The position numbers and the translations under genes were made by a program. From Candidatus Aminicenantota bacterium (GTDB taxonomy: Bacteria; Acidobacteriota; Aminicenantia; Aminicenantales; Aminicenantaceae): DNA of 32,526 nucleotides. Shown piece by piece: positions 6,474 through 15,060 of the stretch (positions are counted from its first letter, which is position 1; every line of letters begins with the position of its first letter). The notes below the pieces were generated by a model that searched no databases, was not told the DNA's origin, and saw only the letters and a list, made by a program, of their open reading frames with translations. The stretch lies in assembly GCA_011773465.1 (NCBI GenBank), contig WVXO01000046.1:1-32526 (forward strand). The letters are read 5' to 3'.

Positions 6474-8201
6474 TTAGTACCAGGCTAAATGCTTCTTGGG
6501 TGGCCCGAAAATTCTTTTGATGGGAAATTTTTGGTATCCTTTATAGCGCATAATAGTTAAACGTTTAGTCTTCAGCTTAGCAACCACTCGGCCGTTAGCA
6601 TCTAAACCTCGCGCTTGGAGTTGGAACAAGACTTCTGGTTTTGGAGTTTTTGGTAATGTGGCATCAAAGAATCTGGGATTGCCGAGAGAAGAAGCTTGAA
6701 TGTACCTCGAAGGAAGCTTCAGCTTATAGAGATCATACGACCTCGAAAAACGATGCCTTTGATGATCAAAAATCTGTACAATAAATTGAACTGAAGCAAT
6801 ATCAGGAATATCCAAGAGGGGCTGTCCAAAGCGCATTTTACAATTTCCATTTCCTGCCCAGATCAACGTCATAGCTTCGAATCGCTTCCCAAAATCGTAC
6901 CCTTCAATCAGTTTATGAACTTCACGAGCCGGAACCCATTCAGGAAACTCATAACCTGTAGAAGAAATAAGGCCAACAGATTCGAAAGCTGCTAAGGCTC
7001 CATGAGTTCCAGATCGACCTCTTAACTTTGATAAAAATTTCATAAATTTGTTTCCACTTTCCCAGCCTTTCTTAAGGCTAACGATGACGGATGCAGGATG
7101 GTTCACACGCCGCTGGGTGAGCCCCGTTTGGATCCTCATCAAACTATCGGGATAGCCAGTTTTAACCGAAGCTTCTAAAACTTGGGATTTAGGAATCCAC
7201 TCTCCTAAAGGAAGGTGAGGGACCAATCCTAAAGGATCTTCACCTTCAAGGTTTCTAATTCTGAACTCGTTTTTCTCTTCGCTATATTCAAAGGCCAAAG
7301 TCCCTTTTTGAGATATCGCAAGAAAGACATCTTTTTCTCTATCAAAAGTAGCAACCACATCCGACCAGGGTTGGGCTGCAAGGGTGTGGGCTAATTCGAT
7401 TTTTCGTGTATCCTGAATAAAAAAATTGGCCACAGACAATATTCCACTGTTATGATGAATAACGTCATTGGGACCTTTAAGCTTTTTAGTAAGGTTAAAA
7501 TTATTTTCTTTTAATACTTTTTTTACGCTGATGATTTTACCGCTTTTCAAAGTGTTACCGTGATCAGAAACTATAGTGACGACCAAGGGTTCCTTGAATT
7601 TTTTAAGGTGCTCTGCGCGGATACTGACGAGTTCTCGATCCACAATTTTAAGAAGCTTATGAAGACCTTTGGCTCCCTTCATATGAGCGACTATGTCAGA
7701 TGTCCCTATTAAAACGAAAAACAATCGCGGTTGATCGGAAGCAAGAACTTTACGAGCAAGACTCTTCATTTCGCCCTTAACAGAACCTCCACCCGTGATA
7801 TAGGCCATAATTTTTTTTATAACTCTATCGTCGCTGAAATCAAATTTATTAGGATAGATAGGCTTTCCTACCTCGTTGAATAAGCGTCCAACGACTTTAT
7901 TAAGGCCGAAATGATAGTATTTAGCTTGGTAGCTTTCCACTTGTTCTGTATTCATTATTACCGCCCAGGCGTAATTGGATAAAGCAGGAAAAGGCGCAGT
8001 CACTTTTGAAGGAGTTCGAAAATCTTTGAAAAGTCCCCTCTCCTGAGCTTCTATAAATATCGAATAAGGAACCGAATCCAAACCTAAATATAGATGCCGG
8101 GGACTGGATTCGCCTGCAAAACTCTTGATCTCAAAAACGAAAACTAAAGTGAGAAATAACAATGAGCCTATTACAGATTTGAATTTTCTTCTTCGGGTCA
8201 T
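6474..8201 (-). CDS. Exported alkaline phosphatase superfamily protein
   Basis: The 575-residue protein starts with a basic N-terminus and hydrophobic stretch (about residues 9-29, ending SFAGE), a signal peptide. The rest has the metal ligands of the alkaline phosphatase/nucleotide pyrophosphatase-phosphodiesterase superfamily in order: Asp42 (LYLGLDSVPY), a Ser75 nucleophile candidate in FPALSNYAW, Asp169 and His173 (GTSDIVAHMKG), Asp213-His214 (VSDHGN) and His400 (GTHGALA). A two-metal phosphoester hydrolase or transferase acting outside the cytoplasm is therefore likely; the substrate is unknown. The stretch after about residue 425 matches nothing I recognise and may be a beta-rich accessory domain. 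It is convergent with queA; the 121-bp gap (6353-6473) shows no clear terminator. Confidence 0.75.
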   Translation of the reverse strand: MTRRRKFKSVIGSLLFLTLVFVFEIKSFAGESSPRHLYLGLDSVPYSIFIEAQERGLFKDFRTPSKVTAPFPALSNYAWAVIMNTEQVESYQAKYYHFGLNKVVGRLFNEVGKPIYPNKFDFSDDRVIKKIMAYITGGGSVKGEMKSLARKVLASDQPRLFFVLIGTSDIVAHMKGAKGLHKLLKIVDRELVSIRAEHLKKFKEPLVVTIVSDHGNTLKSGKIISVKKVLKENNFNLTKKLKGPNDVIHHNSGILSVANFFIQDTRKIELAHTLAAQPWSDVVATFDREKDVFLAISQKGTLAFEYSEEKNEFRIRNLEGEDPLGLVPHLPLGEWIPKSQVLEASVKTGYPDSLMRIQTGLTQRRVNHPASVIVSLKKGWESGNKFMKFLSKLRGRSGTHGALAAFESVGLISSTGYEFPEWVPAREVHKLIEGYDFGKRFEAMTLIWAGNGNCKMRFGQPLLDIPDIASVQFIVQIFDHQRHRFSRSYDLYKLKLPSRYIQASSLGNPRFFDATLPKTPKPEVLFQLQARGLDANGRVVAKLKTKRLTIMRYKGYQKFPIKRIFGPPKKHLAWY

Positions 8202-8503
8202 AGCAATCTTCTATATCTTTTGATAAATTTCAATAACCTGGCTCCCCGATTATCAATATATATAACAGAAGAAAATCGCAGTCAAATTCAAAAAGAAAAG
8301 TAAACTAGTAATTTATTGAAAGGTATTGATTTATCAAATCCGCTTTTTTTATCGCTCGCAATAGGAATAAAGCTTTAAAAACTTATAATCGGAAGCTTCC
8401 TGCGGGCTATTTAGTATTTTCTTGGGGCTCACATTATCATTTTCTTGCGCCCAAAGGCAGACCATAGGTCTTATTTGCTGTATTGTTTAATCTGAGGTAT
8501 ATC
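8202..8503. other. Gap without a gene; holds one diverged repeat half-unit
   Basis: No coding signal, tRNA or promoter that I can support. It contains a diverged repeat half-unit (8321-8342, listed separately) and the palindrome GGAAGCTTCC (8391-8400). Confidence 0.5.
8321..8342 (+). repeat. Diverged half-unit of the TTTGATTTATC repeat
   Basis: AGGTATTGATTTATCAAATC matches the second half of the composite unit (TAGGTGTTTGATTTATCAAA) with a few changes. It lies in the gap between the glycosyltransferase and the phosphatase-like gene. Confidence 0.6.
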
Positions 8504-9202
8504 TCAAGAGGAGGTGTTAAAATTTTTAACTAATTCCCAGTTGAATCTCAGTATTTTTTTGTTCTTATATTTACCTTTTTGTAATTGTTTTTTCTTCCTC
8601 TTTAGCAATCTTTTGTTACTTCTTCTGTTCCTGTCTAAGTCTGAACTATAAAGAGAAGGATAATTAATTAAATTAATAGAACTAAGATGCTCAGTCTTGC
8701 AGTGCGATTGTATTATTGTCTTCAGCAGGATGTCATCGTAGCCATAATGCCCGCAAAAATCTTCGTCGTAGCCTCCCAGTTCCCAAAAAATATCTCTATG
8801 GATTAAAAATGAATTAGGATGAGGCTCTCTCGTTTCTCCTTTATCCGTTAACCGCGAGAAGTAATAGACAGTTTTCTTATCCTTGTTAAGTTCCGTCAGA
8901 TTCTCGCACATTTCGGGCAGAAGAACATGATCGATATCAGAAGTAAAAACCCAATCTGTCTTGGCAAATTTGAATCCCAGATTCTTTGCACCAGGCTGGT
9001 TCCAGGGGATGCTATCAGTGATTCTCAATAACGTGAGATTAATCGGAAAGTTGATAGCTAAATCCGCTTTGATGTCGGAACAATCATCAATCAGGATAAA
9101 ATGCAGCTTCTTCATCAACTCTATCGGGTATCGAGACCAGTTATCTATTTGAATTTTAAGGGCCTTGCTGCTGTTGTAGTATGAATATACTAAGGTCAAC
9201 AT
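8504..9202 (-). CDS. Glycosyltransferase family 2-like protein
   Basis: The 232-residue protein has a GT-A fold pattern: an N-terminal LVYSYYN strand, FILIDDCSD (about residues 36-44), NQPGAKNLGFKFAKTDWVFTSDIDHV with the DxD metal motif (about residues 68-93), and the acceptor-domain block ELGGYDEDFCGHYGYDDILL (about 142-161). That block is typical of short nucleotide-sugar transferases of the GT2/GT27-like C-terminal galactosyltransferase type. The C-terminus is very lysine/arginine-rich. The sugar and acceptor are unknown. It starts 56 bp after the hyuB stop and has only a weak ribosome binding site. Its DNA looks more AT-rich than hyuB, which could mark separate ancestry; this was judged by eye. 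Confidence 0.75.
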   Translation of the reverse strand: MLTLVYSYYNSSKALKIQIDNWSRYPIELMKKLHFILIDDCSDIKADLAINFPINLTLLRITDSIPWNQPGAKNLGFKFAKTDWVFTSDIDHVLLPEMCENLTELNKDKKTVYYFSRLTDKGETREPHPNSFLIHRDIFWELGGYDEDFCGHYGYDDILLKTIIQSHCKTEHLSSINLINYPSLYSSDLDRNRRSNKRLLKRKKKQLQKGKYKNKKILRFNWELVKNFNTSS

Positions 9203-9258
9203 TTCTCTGCCTATCTCAATCCATTAGAAGGCACAGAACGAGAATCAAGAAATCAGCC

Positions 9259-10992
9259 TCATTTCTTTTTCTTTCTCAGTTTTTCTGTCTCTTTGAGATC
9301 CACTTCAAATGTCTCAGGATCAATTACAATTCCATAATGTTCTTTTGCCTTCTTTACGCTTATAATTCCATTCTGCACTTCCTGGCCAACTTGAGCTGGG
9401 TGCCTGAGATAGGGATTTCCGTATCCTCCTCCTCCTCCAGCTTGCTGGAAGAGAATGGTTCCTTCTAGCACATCCTCAACCAGGTCCTTACTTGTCGCCT
9501 TATATACTTTTCCATCCGGATATTGAAGTTCTATTTTATTTAGCGTCGCTCTCTTCCCATCAAAAAGCCCGAATGGAGCTTCTTCGTCTCCATCTCCAAA
9601 GGTCACAACTTTCGTCTTTTCCCCTCCTATTTTGAACTTGGTTTCAACGCCAAGCCCTCCTCGCCACTGACCAGCCCCAGCAGAATCAGTCCAGTATTCG
9701 TGGTGTAATAATAAATGCGGAGTCTGCTGCTCGAACATCTCATAATCCTGGTCCAGTACTCCTCCAGACGCGTCTATCATGCCAATGTGGTCATAGCCAT
9801 CCACTCCGTGGGTGGCGCCAGAGCCACCTTTCAATCCCAGGAAGCCTATATCGACGTAGCTATCTTTTTTCCTCGGGTCATAACCGCTGGTCAGATAGCA
9901 TAAAAGCTGGTCCCATCCTGCGGTTACTCTCTTGGGTATCGCCTGAGACAGAGCTCTTATTATCGCATCTGCATTCGGAGGGCAGAGATGATTTCCAAAG
10001 GTGGTTGCAGCCGGATATTTAGCATTCAGGATAGTGCCTTCTGGAACTATGATCTTAACAGGCCTTACCATCCCGTCATTATGAGGCATATCAGGATTGA
10101 CCATCTGGAGAAATGTTAATAGAGTGGCGCTCGCTGATGAAGTATATGTTCCGTTAACAAATCCATCTGTCTGAGGATCTGTATCTGAATAATCAAAGGT
10201 TATCTCCTCATCTTCAACAGTTATCTTTACTCTTATTTTGTACTTTGAACCAGGTGTTCTCCCGTCATAATATACTGTTGACTCTCCTCGGTATATTCCG
10301 TTGGGGATGGTTTTTATCTCTGCGCGCATCATCTTTTCTGTAGAGTCGAAAAGATATTCTTTATGAGATTCAAAGACTTTAAGCCCGTATTTTTCGATAA
10401 GCTTTAACACCCCTCTCTCCCCCACCACACACGAACCTATCTGAGCTCTCATATCCGCAGCTACGATATCAAAACGGATGTTGGCGAAGATAAGGTCCCA
10501 GACATCATTTCTCAGTTTCCCACCTTCATAGACTTTGATCGGGGGTATCCTGAGTGTCTCTTGCCAGACCTCAGTGGCTCTGGGATTATATCCTCCTGCA
10601 ACCGCTCCTCCTACATCTGCTTGGTGTCCCTTGGAAGCTGACCAGGCTATGAGTTTATCATCGTAAAATATTGGTTTATAAACAGCGACATCATTGTTCT
10701 GATTGCCCATAGAGAAGACATCGTTATGGAAGATGACATCACCGGGATGAATATCATCGCCGAAATAACGAACTATATACTCACAAACAGGTCCCAGAGA
10801 AAAAGAGAGGATAGGAAGGTTTTCAGTCTGTTCAAGCATCTTTCCCTTTCCATCATAAAGTCCGGTAACGAAATCTTTTGCTTCGCAGAGGATAGGTGAG
10901 CGTGTCGTTTTTTCTAAGACTATACTCATCTCTTCTGTTATTGACTTAAACCTTCTCTGAAACACAGAAACTAATATCTTGTCTATTTTCAT
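9259..10992 (-). CDS. hyuB: Hydantoinase B / oxoprolinase-family subunit
   Basis: The 577 residues match the HyuB/oxoprolinase C-terminal family: LEKTTRSPILCEAKDF near the start, GDVIFHNDVFSMGNQNNDVAVYKPIF, ASKGHQADVGGAVAGGYNPRATEVWQE, the SASATLLTFLQMVNPDMPHNDG segment, PAATTFGNHLCPPNADAI, and the glycine-rich end ILFQQAGGGGGYGNPYLR. HyuB pairs with the ATPase subunit HyuA in ATP-dependent N-methylhydantoinases, 5-oxoprolinases and in acetone/acetophenone carboxylases. No third (gamma) subunit of an acetone carboxylase is seen, so the substrate is open. hyuA ends 248 bp upstream, and that gap is almost all repeat DNA, an unusual spacer for two subunits of one enzyme. Confidence 0.9.
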   Translation of the reverse strand: MKIDKILVSVFQRRFKSITEEMSIVLEKTTRSPILCEAKDFVTGLYDGKGKMLEQTENLPILSFSLGPVCEYIVRYFGDDIHPGDVIFHNDVFSMGNQNNDVAVYKPIFYDDKLIAWSASKGHQADVGGAVAGGYNPRATEVWQETLRIPPIKVYEGGKLRNDVWDLIFANIRFDIVAADMRAQIGSCVVGERGVLKLIEKYGLKVFESHKEYLFDSTEKMMRAEIKTIPNGIYRGESTVYYDGRTPGSKYKIRVKITVEDEEITFDYSDTDPQTDGFVNGTYTSSASATLLTFLQMVNPDMPHNDGMVRPVKIIVPEGTILNAKYPAATTFGNHLCPPNADAIIRALSQAIPKRVTAGWDQLLCYLTSGYDPRKKDSYVDIGFLGLKGGSGATHGVDGYDHIGMIDASGGVLDQDYEMFEQQTPHLLLHHEYWTDSAGAGQWRGGLGVETKFKIGGEKTKVVTFGDGDEEAPFGLFDGKRATLNKIELQYPDGKVYKATSKDLVEDVLEGTILFQQAGGGGGYGNPYLRHPAQVGQEVQNGIISVKKAKEHYGIVIDPETFEVDLKETEKLRKKKK

Positions 10993-11050
10993 TTTGCTGG
11001 CTATTTCCTATTTATTCCTTTTCTTATAATTCCTTTATATATTCAATCGG

Positions 11051-11161
11051 TGGGTTTGATAAATCAAATCCCTACAATATTTTAAACTGGGTTTGATAAA
11101 TCAAACCCCTACAACATTTTAAACTGGGTTTGATGAATCAAGCCCCTACAACCTTTCATAC
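11051..11161 (-). repeat. Three tandem 37-bp copies of the half-unit
   Basis: Copies at 11051-11087, 11088-11124 and 11125-11161 have exactly 37-bp period. Each starts TGGGTTTGAT(A/G)AATCAA, runs through the CCCCTACAA arm and ends with an AT-rich ATTTTAAAC-type tail. The first two copies differ at only a few positions. The core GGGTTTGAT-AA-ATCAAACCC pairs as a 9-bp stem. A decayed fourth copy follows (ATAAGTCACATCCCTACGAT at about 11176-11195). Confidence 0.9.
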
Positions 11162-11203
11162 ACTTTTTATTTTTTATAAGTCACATCCCTACGATAATCA
11201 AAA

Positions 11204-11254
11204 GGTGGGTTTGATAAATCAAACACCTACACAAGATGAATCAAGCCCCTACAA
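11204..11254 (-). repeat. Composite palindromic element overlapping the hyuA stop codon
   Basis: Read on the minus strand this is TTGTAGGGGCTTGATTCATC, then TTGTG, then TAGGTGTTTGATTTATCAAA and CCCACC: the same two-part unit as 5191-5240. The hyuA stop (TGA at 11241-11243) and its last codons (Val-Val-Gly-Ala) lie inside it. Confidence 0.9.
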
Positions 11255-13430
11255 CTTTCTTTTTGATTTCTTTTTCTTTTGTTTTTAGATACATCGTATA
11301 GCTTCCGTACTTATCGCAGAGGATATTATATTCTGGAGTTACGAAAGTCGTTGTATTAACCTGCTCTATTAGGGCTGGCCCCTCTACTCTGTTTCCATAT
11401 CTAAGTTTATATCCGTCATAGACGGGGACTTCTTCAAATGCTTGCATAAGAGGCAGATAAACTTTTCTCTTCTTTTTTAAAGCTTTTGAGGGATCAAGCT
11501 CGTCATATTCTTCCTTTTTAAATTTTGGCTTGGTTGTCTTCCCGATACTTGTAAGCCTCAGGTTGATCAACTCAATCGGCGTTCCTACTTCCTCTAAAGA
11601 ATATCCATAAAGCCGATTATGCTCTGGATGAAACTTCGAAACAACAGATTCGATATTTCCTCTCTCCATCTCGTCCTTGGTCATCTCCACGTTCACTTCA
11701 TGGTATTGTTTAACATATCTCATATCCAGAGAATAGATATGTTTGATAGAGCCCTCTGGAATGTTTTCTGATTCAAGAAGCTCGGTGGCTTCCTTTCTCA
11801 TTTCATTAAACAGAGACCTGAATTTCTTCTTATCTAACTTGTTGAGAGACGTTGAATAGGTTCGGATGAAGTCGTGCTTCAAATCAGACATCAACATGCC
11901 TGCTGCGCAGAAAATAGATGATTCCTTGGGGATAACCATAACCGGAATCTCGAGCTCTAATGCAATCATGCAGGCATGAACCGGTCCTGCTCCACCGGCT
12001 ACGACCAGAGGGAATTCTCTCGGGTCGTGTCCGCGCTTGACACTCACTTCTCTCACTCCAGAAGCCATATTGACATTTATCACCCGATACATCCCGGCTG
12101 CGGCCTCGACCACATCCATGCCTAAAGGATCAGCTATTTTTTCTTTGATGGCCCTCTCTGCCCGCTCATAATTCAGTGGTATCTTTCCTCCGGCAAAGAA
12201 ATCTTTATCAAGATAACAGAGTACAAGGTCCGCGTCTGTACAGGTTGGAAGCTCTCCTCCCAAATCATAACAGGCAGGTCCTGGCTTTGAGCCGGCGCTC
12301 TGTGGTCCCATCCGCAAAAGTCCACCCTCATCAACCCAACCTATGCTTCCTCCTCCCGCTCCAATGGTCACTATTCCCAGCATAGGAAGGGCTATTCTTA
12401 GCCGATTAATCTCGCCCTCAGTAGTGACCAGCGGTGTTTTGTTTTTAATAAGCGCGGCGTCGAAACTTGTCCCCCCCATATCAATTGTTAGACAATCTTC
12501 ATAACCTTGGACAGATGTGTATTCGATTCCAGCCACTGGTCCTGCTGCAGGACCTGAGAGGAGGGTTACGGCAGCCTTATCCATTGCAATCTGGGGTGAT
12601 ACGACGCCTCCATTAGACTGCATGATGAGTAAGACGCCTTTAAATCCGACATCTATTAATTTCTTAATCAGGCTCTTTATATACCTCTTCAGTATAGGAC
12701 CAACATAAGAATTTAAGACAGTTGTTGATATCCTGTCATAAAATCTAATGCTCGGAAAAAATGAGGATGAAACTGTAATGTAGGGGCTTGATTTATCATG
12801 CCCGTCGCTGGATTCATGAGGCTCCTTGCCTGATTTATCAAATTCTTGGCTAGATTCACCAAGTTCAAGGCCAAATTCTTCCTTTATGATTTTCTCGGCC
12901 ACGGATTCGTGAGTATCATTAGCAAAAGAATTCATAAAACAGATAGCAATAGCTTCAATGCCTTCTTTTTTAAAAAGTTTGGCTGCATCGAGAACATCTT
13001 TTTCCTTGAGTGGAGTTACGATGTCTCCCTTGTAATCAAGCCTCTCCTCTACAGGAAATCTCAAATATCTTGGAATCAACGGCTCCACATTAGTGTATCT
13101 GTTGTTATACTGTTCTTCCCTTATCCCTCTCCTCATTTCCAAGGCATCTCTTAGGCCTTTTGTGGTTAAAAGCCCTGTTTTCGCTCCTCTGCGAGTCAAT
13201 ACTGCATTTGTTGTGACAGTTGTTCCGTGCACAATAGTTTCTATATCCTTAATGAATTCTTTTAAAGAGATGTTTCTGGCTTCTGCCATTTCTGCAAGGC
13301 CCTCCATCAATCCTATTGATGGGTCATCAGGAGTGGATAAAACCTTAAAGATCTCAGAACTTCCATCCTTGGAAGTCAGCAGAAAATCTGTGAATGTCCC
13401 CCCGACATCTATTCCAATCTTATATTCCAT
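11241..13430 (-). CDS. hyuA: Hydantoinase A / oxoprolinase-family ATPase subunit with in-frame repeat insertion
   Basis: From the ATG at 13430 the protein has 729 residues. The N-terminus KIGIDVGGTFTDFLL is the phosphate-binding start of the actin-like ATPase fold. HGTTVTTNAVLTRRGAKTGLLTTKG, DMGGTSFDAAL, GAGGGSIGWVDEGGLLRMGPQSAG and VAGGAGPVHAC are all typical of HyuA. It should couple ATP hydrolysis to amide hydrolysis or carboxylation with HyuB. An upstream in-frame start at 13484 is rejected because those codons lie inside the mutase gene. Two oddities: residues about 192-217 (12780-12857) are encoded by palindromic repeat DNA and interrupt the usual stretch leading to the (V/I)SSS..P..R.Y.R.STTVLNSYV block; and the last codons plus stop come from another repeat copy. 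The frame is intact, so the protein is probably made. Confidence 0.92.
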   Translation of the reverse strand: MEYKIGIDVGGTFTDFLLTSKDGSSEIFKVLSTPDDPSIGLMEGLAEMAEARNISLKEFIKDIETIVHGTTVTTNAVLTRRGAKTGLLTTKGLRDALEMRRGIREEQYNNRYTNVEPLIPRYLRFPVEERLDYKGDIVTPLKEKDVLDAAKLFKKEGIEAIAICFMNSFANDTHESVAEKIIKEEFGLELGESSQEFDKSGKEPHESSDGHDKSSPYITVSSSFFPSIRFYDRISTTVLNSYVGPILKRYIKSLIKKLIDVGFKGVLLIMQSNGGVVSPQIAMDKAAVTLLSGPAAGPVAGIEYTSVQGYEDCLTIDMGGTSFDAALIKNKTPLVTTEGEINRLRIALPMLGIVTIGAGGGSIGWVDEGGLLRMGPQSAGSKPGPACYDLGGELPTCTDADLVLCYLDKDFFAGGKIPLNYERAERAIKEKIADPLGMDVVEAAAGMYRVINVNMASGVREVSVKRGHDPREFPLVVAGGAGPVHACMIALELEIPVMVIPKESSIFCAAGMLMSDLKHDFIRTYSTSLNKLDKKKFRSLFNEMRKEATELLESENIPEGSIKHIYSLDMRYVKQYHEVNVEMTKDEMERGNIESVVSKFHPEHNRLYGYSLEEVGTPIELINLRLTSIGKTTKPKFKKEEYDELDPSKALKKKRKVYLPLMQAFEEVPVYDGYKLRYGNRVEGPALIEQVNTTTFVTPEYNILCDKYGSYTMYLKTKEKEIKKKVVGA
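12780..12857 (-). repeat. Palindromic repeats inserted in frame inside hyuA
   Basis: On the minus strand this stretch contains three successive cores: TTTGATAAATCAGGC, CATGAATCCAGC and CATGATAAATCAAGCCCCTAC. The last is a near-exact copy of the CCCCTAC half-unit found at 11051-11161. The encoded peptide repeats the pattern (F/H)-(D/E)-(K/S)-S: EFDKSG, PHESSD, GHDKSSPY. The canonical half-unit has no stop in this frame (it reads Phe-Asp-Lys-Ser-Ser-Pro-Tyr), which explains how insertion kept the gene open. Confidence 0.8.
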
Positions 13431-13446
13431 AGTTATTTCTGTTTTT

Positions 13447-15060
13447 TTATAATCCGGTTGGCTCCTTGAATTCGCCGAAGACATCTTTGAAAACTCTTGT
13501 TATCTCGCCTAAAGTGGCATAGCTCTTCACGCCTTTCAAGATATGAGGCATCACATTATCATCCGTCTGAGCAGCCTTTTTCAATCCAGACAAGGCATCT
13601 TTCACTTCACTCTCATTTCTTTGATTTTTTATCTCTACAAGCTTTTTCTTCTGTTGCTCGGCAACTTTAGGATTGAATTGGTGAATCTCAACCTCAGCCT
13701 TTTCTTCTTCCATCACATATTTATTCACGCCGATTTTCGTGGTTTCTCCAGATTGAATCTTTTTCTCTTGATTATAAGCCTGCCTGCTTACTTCTCCCTG
13801 GATATAGCCTGATTCAACTGCCCTAATCATGCCCCCCATCTCTTCTACCTTCTTCATGCACTCAACTATTTTTTTCTCCATCTCCTCTGTTAGCCATTCA
13901 ATATAATAAGATCCGGCCAAAGGATCAACTGTATCCCTGAGTCCCATCTCATCTGCCAGAATCTGCATCGTCCTCAAGCTGATTAGTGCTGCCTTTTTTG
14001 AAGGAATGGTGTATGCCTCATCGTAGGAACAAAGAGCCATTGTTTGTGTTCCTGATAAAGCCGAGATCAAGGCATAATAGGCACCACGGACTATGTTGTT
14101 TTCGGGCTGCTGGATTGTCAAACCACCGCCTCCACCGCCGGCAATCATCCTTAAGGTCATTGAACGAGGATTCTTGGCACCAAAACGCTCCTTTATGATT
14201 TTTGCCCAAAGCCTTCTTCCTGCTCTGAATTTTGCGACCTGCTCCCAAAGGTTGCCATAAATGTCAAAGTTAAAGGCGATCCTTCCGGCAAAGTCATCAA
14301 TGTTAAGTCCTCGATTAAGCACTTCCTGGATATAAGCAATAGCAATCTCAAAGGCATAAGCCATTTCCTGAACTGGCGTGGCACCTGATTCTCTTATATG
14401 ATAGCCGCAGACGCTGAAGGGATTGAATTTAGGAACATTCTTAGAGCAGAATTCAACTATATCGCCTATTAACCGGATTGAAGGCTCGACAGGGAAAATC
14501 CAGGTCCCCCGACCTATGTATTCTTTCAATATATCATTCTGTGTGGTGCCTCTTACCTCTTCCCAAGGTATCCCCTGCTTCTCTGCCACCACAAGATACA
14601 TAGCCAGCATAACTGAGGCCACAGGGTTGATAGTTAGCGAGGTTGAAATTTTGTCGAGAGGGATATCAGCAAAAGCTTCTTCCAAATCTTTAAGAGAGTC
14701 TATGGCCATTCCTACCCTGCCAACTTCTTCTTCAGCAAAAGGATCATCAGAATCTAAGCCCAGTTGCGTGGGTAAATCAAAAGCCACATTGAGTGCTGTC
14801 TGCCCTTGACCCAGAAGCCACTTAAACCTCTCGTTTGTTTCTCTGGCTGTTCCGAATCCTGAATACTGCCGCATAGTCCAGGGGCGTTTGCGGTACATCA
14901 GGGGATGGATGCCTCTTGTGAAAGGATATTCACCGGGTTGACCGATATCTTTTTCATAGTTTAGATCTCTAATGTCATCAGGACCATAGACAGGCTTAAC
15001 TTTTATCCCAGACTCGAGTCTAATCTCTTTGATCTCTTCAGGTTTATTAGATTCTTTCAT
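13447..15060 (-). CDS. mcmA1: Methylmalonyl-CoA mutase, catalytic (large) subunit
   Basis: The 537-residue protein is the TIM-barrel half of a B12-dependent acyl-CoA mutase, without the B12-binding domain, which is the preceding gene. Visible signatures are RKRPWTMRQYSGFGTARETN (59-78), FDLPTQLGLDSDDP, GTTQNDILKEYIGRGTWIFPVEPSIRL (171-197) and CGYHIRESGATPVQE with His221. Tyr66 in RQYSGF and Arg184 in IGRGT correspond to the substrate-carboxylate residues of true methylmalonyl-CoA mutase (Tyr89/Arg207 in the Propionibacterium enzyme); isobutyryl-CoA mutases have Phe/Gln there. That favours methylmalonyl-CoA to succinyl-CoA interconversion. The gene overlaps the B12 subunit gene by 14 bp. The dedicated chaperone MeaB is not in the window. 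Confidence 0.93.
   Translation of the reverse strand: MKESNKPEEIKEIRLESGIKVKPVYGPDDIRDLNYEKDIGQPGEYPFTRGIHPLMYRKRPWTMRQYSGFGTARETNERFKWLLGQGQTALNVAFDLPTQLGLDSDDPFAEEEVGRVGMAIDSLKDLEEAFADIPLDKISTSLTINPVASVMLAMYLVVAEKQGIPWEEVRGTTQNDILKEYIGRGTWIFPVEPSIRLIGDIVEFCSKNVPKFNPFSVCGYHIRESGATPVQEMAYAFEIAIAYIQEVLNRGLNIDDFAGRIAFNFDIYGNLWEQVAKFRAGRRLWAKIIKERFGAKNPRSMTLRMIAGGGGGGLTIQQPENNIVRGAYYALISALSGTQTMALCSYDEAYTIPSKKAALISLRTMQILADEMGLRDTVDPLAGSYYIEWLTEEMEKKIVECMKKVEEMGGMIRAVESGYIQGEVSRQAYNQEKKIQSGETTKIGVNKYVMEEEKAEVEIHQFNPKVAEQQKKKLVEIKNQRNESEVKDALSGLKKAAQTDDNVMPHILKGVKSYATLGEITRVFKDVFGEFKEPTGL

Noticed and set aside
8344-8503. tRNA or small RNA gene
   Set aside because: No cloverleaf or conserved stem-loop could be drawn; only a short GGAAGCTTCC palindrome is present.
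11051-11254. CRISPR-like array (37-bp period)
   Set aside because: The whole 37-bp unit is repeated with no unique spacers, there are only three copies plus relics, no cas genes are present, and the same unit occurs singly elsewhere.
13431-13484. Longer HyuA starting inside the mutase gene
   Set aside because: The family N-terminus (KIGIDVGGTFTD) starts right after the ATG at 13430; the extension overlaps mutase codons.
13447-15060. Isobutyryl- or 2-hydroxyisobutyryl-CoA mutase
   Set aside because: Tyr66 and Arg184 match methylmalonyl-CoA mutase rather than the replacements known in those mutases.
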